Position numbers and translations under genes: made by a program. The notes below the pieces were generated by a model, which searched no databases, was not told where the DNA came from, and saw nothing but the letters and a program-made list of their open reading frames with translations. From NCBI GenBank assembly GCA_035610835.1, contig CM069458.1, positions 35,520,718 to 35,584,717 on the forward strand: a DNA stretch of 64,000 nt. Direction: 5' to 3'. This stretch comes from Ophiura sarsii (lineage: Eukaryota > Echinodermata > Ophiuroidea > Amphilepidida > Ophiuridae). This document shows, piece by piece, positions 24,111-34,928 of the stretch. The first letter of the stretch is position 1. Each line of letters starts with the position of its first letter.

Positions 24111-24200
24111 GTGGCGTAGCTCAGGGGGGGCAGGGGGGCAGTTGCCCCCTGACAGAATTTTTTTGTGCCCCCGCCCCCCTTTGTGCCCCGCCCCTCTCTT
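24111..24200. repeat. G/C-hairpin repeat (AGTGGCGTAGCTCAGGGGGG)
   Basis: GGCAGTGGCGTAGCTCAGGG followed by GGGCAGTTGCCCCCTGACAG and a CCCC-rich tail. The G-run/C-run inverted pair can fold. Related to the words at 4438-4510 and 10545-10616. Confidence 0.5.
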
Positions 24201-24492
24201 TGGATATAGTGCTGATATGTTGGGTAACCATTTAAAAATGACCATTTTCGCCTTGTTTTTAAAAATAAATGACATATTTTTTGGAAAAACTGCTTAAAAC
24301 CCTGACTACAGTGCTTTTTGGACTGCGAAATTTTGTGTCCGTGCGACATTTTTGGACCATGCACAATGCACTGTGAATCGTACGTGACCTGTGCGTGCGA
24401 ACAAAATCTCGTGCGTTTGGCCATAATCGCGCGCGTACACTTGGATTATTTTTGCGCGCGGAGAGATATTTTTGTCGCCATTTTGGAACTGA

Positions 24493-24970
24493 TTAAGGGT
24501 ATACACCACCAATGCACTATGGGATAGCACGTCCGGTAAAAGTTTATCACAGCAATAGTTCCTTTTTGCGGTACAAATTGCGAGATTTTGACATACTTTT
24601 TTCAATTATATCTATTAGTTTTGGGTATTACACATTTTTATGAGTGTGCACAGTACATATTTCCAAAAAAATCGCACTAGTTTGAACATTTTAAAGTTTT
24701 AAACGACTGAAATCGGCGGAAGGTCCGTCCTGGGTTTTGGGGCGTAAATAAAGGGCCGAAATCGCTACATCAAATTCATCGCATAATATTGAAAAATCTA
24801 GTCCGACACTTTGCTATTTCCTTTTGATATGTTTTGCGGACATCCCTTAGGAATAATCTCTGTAAATGTCATATAAGGATGTATGGGATAACTCCAGTTA
24901 GAGCCGATTGTTTGACCCCTACTTTGCACGTAGCGTCTATGGGGAGTGCATTGGTGGTGTATACCCTTAA
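24493..24970. mobile_element. TTAA-flanked MITE with GGGTATACACCACCAATGCA termini
   Basis: TTAAGGGTATACACCACCAA at the left and TTGGTGGTGTATACCCTTAA at the right, perfect over more than 20 bp (extending to TGCACT). 478 bp. It abuts the right end of a CCAAATTGGCGAA MITE (…TTTTGGAACTGATTAA), so it probably entered at that element's TTAA. Confidence 0.88.
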
Positions 24971-24999
24971 ACTATAGAGAAATTCCTCTATAGTTTGAT

Positions 25000-25211
25000 A
25001 AGCTCCAAATTGGCGAAGCCTGCTTACAGCAGCGGATAAATACAGAGGGGCGCGAACGTGTATGAAGTCACCAGCGCACTGTACCATAAGCGTGACGCGT
25101 GCGTACATCCCAAACCGCGTGCGTGTGGCCATAATTGCGCGCGTACGCCTGGATTACTTTTGCGCGCGGAGATATAAGAACCGAATATTTCTCGCCAATT
25201 TGGACCTGATT
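25000..25211. mobile_element. CCAAATTGGCGAA MITE, copy 2
   Basis: GATAAGCTCCAAATTGGCGA at the left, TCGCCAATTTGGACCTGATT (AA) at the right, with GCGCGCGTACGCCTGGATTA inside matching the half copy at 24430-24496. Confidence 0.7.
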
Positions 25212-25274
25212 AAGCTATAATAGTATCCCCTTCCAATACTAAGACAAATCCGATTTTGTGAATGTGAAGTAGTA

Positions 25275-27378
25275 TATGGCAGGCCCAATGTCCAGTAACT
25301 CGAAAAACCAAGTTTTTCGCCGAAAAACTTGGTTTATCGATTGAAAATCCAAGTTTTTCTCGAAAAACTTGGTTTATCGATTGAAAAACCAAGTTTTTCG
25401 ACAGCTAGGCGAAAAACTTGGTTTTTCAAATGAAAAACCAAGATTATCGATTTGAAAAACCAAGTTTTTCGCCTAGCTGTCGAAAAACTTGGTTTTTCAA
25501 TTGATAAACCAAGTTTTTCGAGAAAAACTTGGTTTTTCATTTGAAAAACTTGGTTTTTCATTTGAAAAACTTGGATTTTCAATCGATAAACCAAGTTTTT
25601 CGAATTGTTGGATATTACACTTAGATAAACTTGGTTTTTCAATCGAGAAACCAAGTTTTTCAACGCCTAATGTCCATTAATTCGAAAAACTTGGTTTATC
25701 ATTTTGAAAAACCAAGTTTTTCGATCGAAAAACTTGGTTTTTCAACGCGGAATGTAGAATAATTCGAAAAACTTGGTTTATCAATTGAAAAACCAAGTTT
25801 TTCAAGTGAAAATCCAAGTTTTTCTCGAAAAACTTGGATTATCAATTGAAAAACCAAGTTTTTCGACGCCTAATGTCCAATAATTCGAAAAACTTGGTTT
25901 ATCATTTGAAAAACCAAGTTTTTCGACGCCTAATGTCCATTAATTCGAAAAACTTGGTTTATCATTTTGAAAAACTTGGTTTTTCGATCGAAAAACTTGG
26001 TTTTTCAACGCGGAATGTAAAATAATTCGAAAAACTTGGTTTATCAATTGAAAAACCAAGTTTTTCAAGTGAAAATCCAAGTTTTTCTCGAAAAACTTGG
26101 ATTATCAATTGAAAAACCAAGATTTTCGACGCCTAATGTCCAATAATTCGAAAAACTTGGTTTATCATTTGAAAAACCAAGTTTCGACGCCTAATGTCCA
26201 ATAATTCGAAAAACTTGGTTTATCATTTTGAAAAACCAAGTTTTTCGATCGAAAAACTTGGATTATCAATTGAAAAACCAAGTTTTTCGACGCCTAATGT
26301 CCATTAATTCGAAAAACTTGGTTTATCATTTTGAAAAACCAAGTTTTTCGATCGAAAAACTTGGTTTTTCAACGCGGAATGTAAAATAATTCGAAAAACT
26401 TGGTTTATCAATTGAAAAACCAAGTTTTTCAAGTGGAAAAACCAAGTTTTTCTCGAAAAACTTGGATTATCAATTGAAAAACCAAGTTTTTCGATGCCTA
26501 ATGTCCATTAATTCGAAAAACTTGGTTTATCATTTTGAAAAACTTGGTTTTTCGATCGAAAAACTTGGTTTTTCAACGCGGAATGTAAAATAATTTGAAA
26601 AACTTGGTTTATCAATTGAAAAACCAAGTTTTTCAAGTGAAAATCCAAGTTTTTCTCGAAAAACTTGGATTATCAATTGAAAAACTTGGTTTTTCGACGC
26701 CAAATGTCCAATAATTCGAAAAACTTGGATTATCATTTGAAAAACCAAGTTTTTCGACGCCTAATGTCCATTAATTCGAAAAACTTGGTTTATCATTTTG
26801 AAAAACTTGGTTTTTCGATCGAAAAACTTGGTTTTTCAACGCGGAATGTAAAATAATTTGAAAAACTTGGTTTATCAATTGAAAAACCAAGTTTTTCGAC
26901 ACCTAATGTCTAATAATTCGAAAAACTTGGTTTATCATTTGAAAAACCAAGATTATCGATTTGAAAAACCAAGATTTTCACCTAGGCGTCGAAAAACTTG
27001 GTTTTTCAATTGATGAACCAAGTTTTTCTAATTATTTTACGTTCCGCGTCGAAAAACTTGGTTTTTCAATTGATAAACCAAGTTTTTCAAATTATTGGAC
27101 ATTACACTTTGATAAACTTGGTTTTTCGATCGAAAAACCAAGATTTTCTCCAGCCAACTGAAAATCTTGGTTTTTCGAATCGATAAACTTGGTTTTTCAT
27201 TTGAAAAAACAAGTTTTTCGCCTAGCTGTCCAAAAAACTTGGTTTTTCAATTGATAAACCAAGTTTTTCGAGAAAAACTTGGATTTTCACTTGAAAAACT
27301 TGGATTTTCAATCGATAAACCAAGTTTTTCGGCGAAAAACTTGTTTTTTCGAGTTACTGGACATTGGGCCTGCCATAG
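25275..27378. mobile_element. Foldback element made of CTTGG-hairpin repeats with inverted termini
   Basis: Ends are inverted: ATGGCAGGCCCAATGTCCAG at 25276 and CTGGACATTGGGCCTGCCAT ending 27377. Everything between is an array of GAAAAACTTGGTTTTTC and its reverse GAAAAACCAAGTTTTTC, separated by AATTG, ATCG or a spacer such as CGCCTAATGTCCAATAATTC. The spacer is a diverged copy of the terminus, so the array looks grown from the ends. Flanks AGTAGTAT and AGTAGTAG suggest a 7-8 bp target duplication. No transposase; short open frames (VFQLKNQVF...) only reflect the repeat. Confidence 0.85.
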
Positions 27379-27480
27379 TAGTAGCCTATTTGCGAAAATT
27401 GAAATCGTCTTTTCAGGGGGGAAGTTTGTGATCTGATTTTTTGAATTTTGTGAGTGCTATAATTATTGAACTATTAATCA

Positions 27481-27675
27481 AATGTATATAAAAGTATATA
27501 TTTTTGGAAAGGAAATGGATCAGAGAATCAATTTTGACCAAAAATGTTGATTATTTTGTTGTTGAGAAAATCACAAAATTCACTTTTTTGACCCAATTTT
27601 TTTTGGCCAAAGCTAACAAAAATAATTTTGAGTATAAAATGGCCAAATCTCTTAATGATGATGTAAAGACATTAA
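27481..27675. repeat. Dispersed repeat (GGAAATGGATCAGAGAATC), copy 1
   Basis: GGAAAGGAAATGGATCAGAG through GATGTAAAGACATTAA matches, inverted, 31933-32140 (…TTGGCCAAAAAAAATTGGGT…). Each copy stops at the same TTAA, where a different MITE begins. Confidence 0.7.
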
Positions 27676-28026
27676 AGGTAGATGACCCGATCACATTTTA
27701 GTAACACAGAATTATTTCAAACATACGGAGATTTTCATATCATATGAAAGCTTGTATTTTTCTCATCATCATACTGAAATTTGACGGCCTAAATTACGGA
27801 GAAATCGATGAAATAACGTTGAATTACCGCGAATGGTGGTATACCACCGATATAGCTTGTGTACTACTCAATGGGTACAGTTCACAGCATCTTGTGCGTC
27901 TAAAATAAGAACCATTAGAGCTATGCAACTCAAACTTTGGAACACGACTTTTTTAAGGATGACCTTTCATGTAGAATAGAAAACTTCAAGTTGAAAATCG
28001 GAATATGATCGGGTCATCTATATACT
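27672..28026. mobile_element. GATGACCCGATC MITE, copy 2
   Basis: TTAAAGGTAGATGACCCGAT at the left, ATGATCGGGTCATCTATATA at the right. Interior CTACTCAATGGGTACAGTTC and ATGCAACTCAAACTTTGGAA match the reverse of 3547-3902. Confidence 0.75.
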
Positions 28027-28659
28027 AATTTTCGGAACATGGCTTTATTAGATAGTTCAATATAATTTTACACTCGCGTCCCTCCTCAACTGAAAAAGCG
28101 TGGTAATTGCGCCTCTAATACACGAGCTAATTAGATAGTTCAATGCCCGTTTTTTACCGTTTTCAGACATGCGCAGAAAGGATCACATGTGAAAATCCGA
28201 AATGTTGAATTTCTTTTACTCGGGTAGCTACTTTCGGACACAAATTGTGGTTTTCGGAATGAGTGATGACATATGGTCTTCACCCAAAATATTTTCTTCA
28301 GGGATATAGCTACATTTCTGTATATGCGGCTGTTTGTTATTCTTAAAGATCGCATAGTAACAAGCATTTATACGTCCGACAAATAAAAATATTTCACGAC
28401 ATTTTCTAAATGTAAACAAAAACTCTTACACAGATCTTAAAGTGACACTTTCACATTAGTAACATAGATGAATGCGACGTTTGCTAACGATAAAGAAACT
28501 GGCAGTACCATGTCAACCGTTTCTATGTTGTGCTGCGCGACCGCGTTTAACATGGCGCACGCGGTTCGGCGCACACGTAATGACGCAGACAAAAAGTGTA
28601 CGCGTTTGTGGCGCAAACCGTGCACATTGTAACGGAGCAGAGTGAAAGCAGGCAGTCCG

Positions 28660-28919
28660 TACACTCTTAGAAAAAGGATGCTTCAGGCTTCAGGGGTTCT
28701 TGGCTGTCCCGTATGGAACCCTTTATATCACCTTAAAAGGTTCAAAAAAGAACCATTTATTTAAGGTTCAAAATAGGCAAAATATGGGCAAACATTGGTC
28801 TTTCGAACCTCTAAAGGTTCTCTACAGAACCTTTTGGGGCCTTTAAAATCAAAGAACCTTTAAACCATTACACGGGACAGCCAAGAACCCCTCTGAAGCA
28901 CCCTTTTTCTAATAGTGTA
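28660..28919. mobile_element. TACACT-ended MITE filled with GGTTC/GAACC words
   Basis: TACACTCTTAGAAAAAGGAT at the left and CCCTTTTTCTAATAGTGTA at the right; next inside, GCTTCAG/CTGAAGC and GGGGTTCTTGGCTGTCCCGT versus CGGGACAGCCAAGAACCCC. The middle repeats AAAGGTTC/GAACCTTT many times. TA borders. Confidence 0.85.
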
Positions 28920-28934
28920 CCCTAAAGCCACCTC

Positions 28935-29460
28935 CTCCTCTCCGCACTTCCCTTACTTGATAATCTGGATATAAGGGCACATGGGGCATCTGGATAAACG
29001 GAACGTGTGGTACATTATCATGATTATTATAGAGTGTCTGGATTATTCAGGGCATCCGTGGTATCTGGATTACGGGGTTCACTATAAAACGAGTATCAAA
29101 TTACCTGGATATACTATGCGCAGGTGGGCCACCTGTGATAACTGGATTTCAAGGGTGTACACTCAGGTAGTATCTCGGGAGGCTTTATAGAACACAGCAA
29201 ACATGATAAAGGGACTACATATACTATACGTTAAGGCCCCACATGCCTATTGGAGGAATAATGTATTTAATGTAAATAGGCCAAACAAAACCCGGATGGC
29301 ACACATTGTGCTCAAGTACAAGCGTGGAATGGTACAAGTGATCTTGATGATAGACTCCGCCGACCATAAAACTAAACGACCGACTATAAAACTATAACGC
29401 TCAGAACGTAGGCCTACTGAATTACCTGGATACAGTATGTGCATATGGGCAGTGGCGACA
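28935..29460. repeat. Degenerate CTGGATTAT...GGGCACAT repeat and a dispersed repeat copy
   Basis: Irregular iterations of CTGGATAT/CTGGATTAT with GGGCAC/GGGCATC words (28960-29180), recurring at 29420-29450, 30420-30830 and 50340-50440. 29220-29450 resembles 50190-50400 (GGAGGAATAAT, CTTGATGATAGAC, ACTAAACGACC words). Confidence 0.5.
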
Positions 29461-29479
29461 CTTGCACCAGCACCATATG

Positions 29480-29866
29480 TTAAAGGCATATTATGTGATC
29501 TTTTCCAGAGAGCGCCCTCTATTCGTGATTTTTTTTTAGAGAGTAGATTTTCTTGCAGATTTACATTTCTGATCATAAATCGTACATATATTCCAAGTTA
29601 CAGAGCGATACGATTCCTAATTACCTCAAAATCATGGTTTCAGAGTGAACTTAGACTAGAATAAAATAAGTTGTCGGATATCCGACAATTTATTTTCACT
29701 CTAAAACCATGATTTTGAAGTAATTAAGAATCGTATTGCTATCGCCCTGTAACTTGGAATGTATGTACGATTTATGATCAGAAATGTAAATCTGCAAGAA
29801 AATCTGCTTTCAATTTTTTTCGATGTTGAGGGCGTTCCATGGAAAGATCACATAATATACCTTTAA
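29480..29866. mobile_element. Foldback MITE (AGGCATATTATGTGATC), copy B
   Basis: TTAAAGGCATATTATGTGAT at the left, ATCACATAATATACCTTTAA at the right, palindromic with centre AAGTTGTCGGATATCCGACA near 29670-29690. TTAA both sides. Confidence 0.9.
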
Positions 29867-30024
29867 AGGAGTAAAACGGGGTGGCAGGGCAATAAAAGAA
29901 TCGGGGGAGACATTTAAAAGCTAATTTTATGTAACTTTCAATTTTGACATTAAAATTCGACTTTTTATTATTTGGGGTACAAAATAGGTAGAGACATGCG
30001 CTGACAGGAGTATAACTGGGGGTA

Positions 30025-30406
30025 TTAAAGGCATATTATGTGATCTTTTCAAGATAGCGCCCTCTATTCATTATTTTTTTTAGAAAGTAGATTTTCTTGC
30101 AGATTTACATTTCTGATCATAAATCATACATACATTCCAAGTTACAGAGCGATACGATTCCTAATTACCTCAAAATCATGGTTTTAGAGTGAATTTAGAG
30201 TAAAAATATAAACTGTCGGAGTTATCCGACAGTTTATTTTCACTCTAAAATCATGATTTTGAAGTAATTAAGAATCGTATCGCCCTGTAACTTGGAATGT
30301 ATGCATGATTTATGATCAGAAATGTAAATCTGCAAGAAAATCTGCTTTCTATTTTTTTTTCGATGTTGAGGGCGTTCCCTGGAAAGATCACATAATATAC
30401 CTTTAA
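30025..30406. mobile_element. Foldback MITE (AGGCATATTATGTGATC), copy C
   Basis: Same termini and size as copies A and B; centre AAACTGTCGGAGTTATCCGA near 30209-30230. Lies 158 bp from copy B in the same orientation. Confidence 0.9.
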
Positions 30407-30942
30407 GAACACGTTGATGGAGTAGGCCTACTCGGATTAAGATCTTGGGTATCTGTATTATTTAAGAGCACATTGGGCCTAGGCTCATGGTGTATTAAGG
30501 GCACCATGTCACTTACATTATATCAAGGGCACCTTAGTACCTGAATTATTTAAGGACATACTCTTGATTGATATTTATATAAACATTTATAACGCTTTGA
30601 TATTACTGACCTCTGCCTATTGTGACTTTTACTGTCCGCTATCTTCGGCACCCGCGTTTAATTTACTTGACTATGATAAAGTAAGGGACAACGGGTACCT
30701 GCATTTCAGGTCTCATGGGAGGCCTACATAGGTATCTGGAAACACAAACGTAGGCCTACCTAGATTAAGGCAATGTATAACATGGATTATCAAAAGCACC
30801 TGCGATATTCGGATTATTTAGGGCCCCGTCTGGATTATGTATAGGACATGTTCTTGATATTATTCTTACGCTTTGTTTACTTATTCCCCGTGAAATTTTC
30901 TAGCGGGTCCAGCGCGAAGCGCTGGTGCCCGCTAGTCTACCT

Positions 30943-31936
30943 TTAACTTAGAAACGATTTTTTTTTAAACCTAAGTGACCGTTCATTATTTATGGTGGAG
31001 TGGGGGTTGGGACAAATTCGAGACTCGTATGTTAAAATTACCTAACCCCCACCCCCCTACAGCTGAAACTGAAAATTACATGACCCCCCTGCTAACCAGT
31101 AGCTTTTTACACCCCCCCCCCCCCCTCCCGAAAAAAAATCAAGTTGTCACATACTTAAGGGGCTGTCTTTATACCTTTGGAATTTTGTTCATGGATACGT
31201 TGGCAAATTTTGTTTGTGTCCTATCTGAACGGCCAATAATTTTATGATGCCCCTTCTTTTTATTGTGTGAAATTAGTAATGGCGAGCGTAGCGAGTTGGA
31301 ATTTTTTTTCATATTTATACATTTTTGGTGGTTTTGTGAGTCTTTATAACCCGAACAAGTTGGAACATTCTGAGCAGAAACGTATAATCCAGTGAAACGT
31401 TCTACTTTTGTGAGCATTGGTGGTGCAAAGCAGAGATGAGGTGAAAAGCATGCAATAAATCACATTTTTAAATCATGAAATTGGATTTTGTAACATTATA
31501 CACCCTGTGGCTCTAATGTCTCGACCGTTGATCGTATATAGATGTTTTTTCCACCATTTCGTCGATTTGCTGTCCAGAAGTCGTCTCATAGTAAAAGTTT
31601 TTGAAGTCGATAGGTTTTAAGAAAATATGCGCGAAGCACAGAAAAAAATGGCATTTACACTCCAAAAATAGCCTCTAAAATCACTCCAATCACCACCATT
31701 TTTTTAGTTTAAACAAATTTACACATGACCCCCCCCCCTATAGTTTACCCAACACCCCCCCCCCCCTCCACCATAAATAATGAACGGTCCCTAAGCTAAT
31801 TTTTTTTTGAAATTTTCACCAAATAGTGACAAAAAAAACGGAAATAAAGATTTTTTATTTTTTTTGGCAATTTTTAGTCAAAATTTCAAAAAATATTAGA
31901 TTAGGTGGGTTTTTTTAAAAATCGTTTCTAAGTTAA
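30943..31936. mobile_element. TTAA-flanked outer MITE carrying an inner element
   Basis: TTAACTTAGAAACGATTTTT at the left and AAAAATCGTTTCTAAGTTAA at the right. Inside it, 30973-31795 is bounded by a second inverted pair, GACCGTTCATTATTTATGGT and ACCATAAATAATGAACGGTC, each followed by GGAG-G-run/C-run. The inner element therefore appears to be an insertion. No coding region. Confidence 0.75.
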
Positions 31937-32140
31937 TGTCTTTACATCATCATCAAGAGATTTGGGCATTTTATACTCAAAATTATTTTTGTTAGCTTTG
32001 GCCAAAAAAAATTGGGTAAAAAAAGTGATTTTGTTGTGTGATTTTTTCAACAAAAAAACATTTTTGATCAAAATTGATGCCAAATTTGGATTCTCTGATC
32101 CATTTCCTTTCCAAAACTTTATACTTTGCTTTTATATACC
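31933..32140. repeat. Dispersed repeat (GGAAATGGATCAGAGAATC), copy 2, inverted
   Basis: Inverse of 27481-27675; shares TGTCTTTACATCATCATC, TTTGTTAGCTTTGGCC and GATTCTCTGATCCATTTCC. Confidence 0.7.
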
Positions 32141-32551
32141 TTTTGTCTATCTGTGAAAAACATGCTTGAATTCTAAACACTGTACATGCTATAATGATAT
32201 TGCCGCGGCTTTCAAAATACAATACGCGATGTTCACTATTAACACGTGCATGAAAAGTTACCAGATTTAGACCCTATATGCACAGTCAAAAATGAGTTTT
32301 CATCATCTGAAAACCATCAAATTCCTGAAAACGTCAATTTGTAACGGAGTAGGGTTTTTTTTCAAGCATTAATGTTAAGCTTATGCATGGCCAATACCTT
32401 TAGGCCTATTCTTTCGTATAAATTTGCAACATATTATACACGTAGCAATTATTCATCATATAATATTGCCCAGTCATGCCTATTGGCCTGGAAATATGAA
32501 AGCTTGGCATATTTACCACACATTACATTATCATTAGCATATTTGATGAGG

Positions 32552-32638
32552 TTGTCTCTTTATCGTGTTTATTAAACATTTTAAAATGTTTTGTCTGCCT
32601 CTTTATCGTGTTTATTAAACATTTTAAAATGTTTTGTC
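32552..32638. repeat. Tandem duplication, about 44-bp unit, two copies
   Basis: CTCTTTATCGTGTTTATTAA through CATTTTAAAATGTTTTGTC occurs twice head to tail. Confidence 0.9.
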
Positions 32639-33150
32639 CACATTATAAATACCGTATTCCAATCAGTTTTAGAGATCTTGAAAGTGCTACAGGGTGGGCA
32701 GGAGTTTTGTGGACTTTGATCATTGTTCGCGCCTTTTGTGTAAACATTCATTTCACTAAATACAAATCCTTAAATACAACAAGGCGCAATGTGGAAACCA
32801 AGGCACTAAATCTCGTTGTCTAAACATATCATAATACGACAGAATCTGATAGGGACGCAGTATTTGTATTCATTATTTGCCATACAATTCAAAACACACC
32901 AAGAGCCAACAATCAACGTTGTGCTAAAGTGCTCATTATTATTTTCTCCATTTAGTGCTTTTATATACAGGTATCTTGAAATCTTAAGTGATTGTAAGTG
33001 CTCTCGTAAGTCTTGTGATAAGTGCTCAAATCTCAACACTGGTTTTAGAGTACAACTCTTCAACCTTGTAATAAATAAATATTTATAAATATTTTTACAA
33101 ATCGGCCGAATTTCGGTATTAGTAACGACTTTGGCCAAAGTGCTTTGCCA

Positions 33151-33469
33151 TACACTGAAAACCTAAACTGGTAAGCCTGACTAGATAAAAGCTAGTCCAG
33201 ATGGTGCCCATCTGGACTAGCTTTTATCTAGTCAAGCCAATTTAGGCTAGTCGCTCGGCTAAACTAGTCATGCTAGTCCAGCACTGATTTTAACCTAGTC
33301 AAGCATTCTCAACTAGTTTTTCCGATATCTGAAGCTAATCCAGCTCGCCCGACTATAGTTTGAAGTACCGCTTGACTAGAATAAACACGTCAAGCATGCT
33401 GGACTAGCCAGACTGACTAGTTTTAAGCTAGTCAAGCGTGTGCCCGACTAGTTTTGGTTGTGAGTGTAC
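33151..33469. mobile_element. TACACT-ended element filled with GACTAG/CTAGTC words
   Basis: TACACTGAAAACC at the left and GGTTGTGAGTGTA at the right, TA borders. The interior carries many GACTAG/CTAGTC words, including a perfect 55-nt palindrome at 33179-33233 (26-nt arms, loop TGC). No ORF. Confidence 0.75.
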
Positions 33470-34057
33470 ATATTGAGTAAAAAGATAACCTAACGATGAA
33501 ATCAACCTTTCCTCTCGCTCGTAAACTGATTATGTTTCCTGACCACTGAATTTAATACGATTGTTAAGAAATATTCAAGCTTTTCGAAAACTTTTAGATG
33601 GTGCAATTTGGACATTAGGATCAAAAGTTAAGACTTTTAAAATGACTCATTCTCGTAATAAGGACGCTTCGTGAGGGGTACCAAAGACGGTCAGAATTTT
33701 ATTCTGGCATATCAATTTGGGTAAAACATGGCAAATTACGTATGTTTAATGAGCCCACTTATGATACTTATCGTATTTTGAAAATGTTAAGTAAAACTCA
33801 CCGAATAACATCTGAATAAGCCTAAACAATGCTTAACCTGATGGCATACACTTTGTTATAGAGTTGATAGGATTACGCCGTTGTGATATTTTGAATTTTG
33901 ATAGAAATCCGTGATTATATTACGTGTTAAAACCGATATGATATGCAAAGTAGTAAGGTATGTCAAGTCCACCATCGATCATCTTAAAATGTATGCACAT
34001 TTGACTATTAAAATGTCGTCTGCGTTTCACGTTACAAAGATATGGAATCAAACTATA

Positions 34058-34295
34058 AATCCACGCGGCAGGCGTCTGCAGACGACATTCCAAAAGTTCA
34101 CAAAATGTTTCAAAGATGTCAAAATTATTAAATTTCATAATCATATTTGGAATTATCAAGTGAAATGCATTGAAATAAGTACAAACATGCCTAGTATTGG
34201 TTCAGATAGACCTTGAAAGTTGTGACAGGATTTTGACAAATCTGTTTTGTATAATTATATGGTAAAACAAATAGCCACGTAGAAAGTGAGTGTTA
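34058..34295. mobile_element. CTTTCCACGCGGC MITE, copy 3
   Basis: CCACGCGGCAGGCGTCTGCA at the left; GCCACGTAGAAAGTGAGTGT (TAA) at the right. The interior matches copies 1 and 2 (TACAAACATGCCTAGTATTG). Confidence 0.75.
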
Positions 34296-34828
34296 AGGTT
34301 AAGATTCAGGTCAATAATTCTGTTACAAATCACAAAATATGTTTTTATTCTATTTTATTTGAAATGTTAAGATAGGCCTACTTGACTTTTACGTCATTAG
34401 GCCTATATCGTACGCGTAAGAAAATGGGCGATATCCCCAAATCACATCTATATCAAGGACAATCTCGGACCAGAGCCAATCACATCGCGTTGCTAACAAC
34501 ACTACATTAATTAAATAAACTATATTAAACTAATCTAATGTAATAACATAAGTGAATAACGTTTGTACAATTCGATTGTGCAGCATTTTAATAGTCTATG
34601 ATTACTATTTGCACATCGGGTGGGCCTGGTGTATCATGTGTGCGCAATGGCTAAACGATGAGAAATAAGACGGTTTGCAAAAACCATGGCCGGCCGGGCG
34701 TTAATGTACGTACAATAGACAAAGTATACTAATGGGATACTATAGACACATTCTAATTAATTAAATCAGGTTTAAGACACAAGGTGAAACCCACAAAAGG
34801 ATAGAGTAAAAAATGGGCCAGACATGAT

Positions 34829-34928
34829 NNNNNNNNNNNNNNNNNNNNNNNNNNNNNNNNNNNNNNNNNNNNNNNNNNNNNNNNNNNNNNNNNNNNNNNN
34901 NNNNNNNNNNNNNNNNNNNNNNNNNNNN
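34829..34928. other. Assembly gap of 100 N
   Basis: Exactly 100 unknown bases. Unique-looking sequence lies to the left and satellite to the right, so the left boundary and true copy number of the satellite are unknown. Confidence 0.98.

Noticed and set aside
25834..26856. Open frames of 60-110 codons (FEKLGFSIEKPSFS...)
   Set aside because: They only translate the CTTGG hairpin modules in several frames and on both strands.
25300..27360. Regular repeat array resembling a CRISPR
   Set aside because: Eukaryotic context, no unique spacers, modules alternate in orientation, and inverted termini enclose the array; a foldback element explains it.
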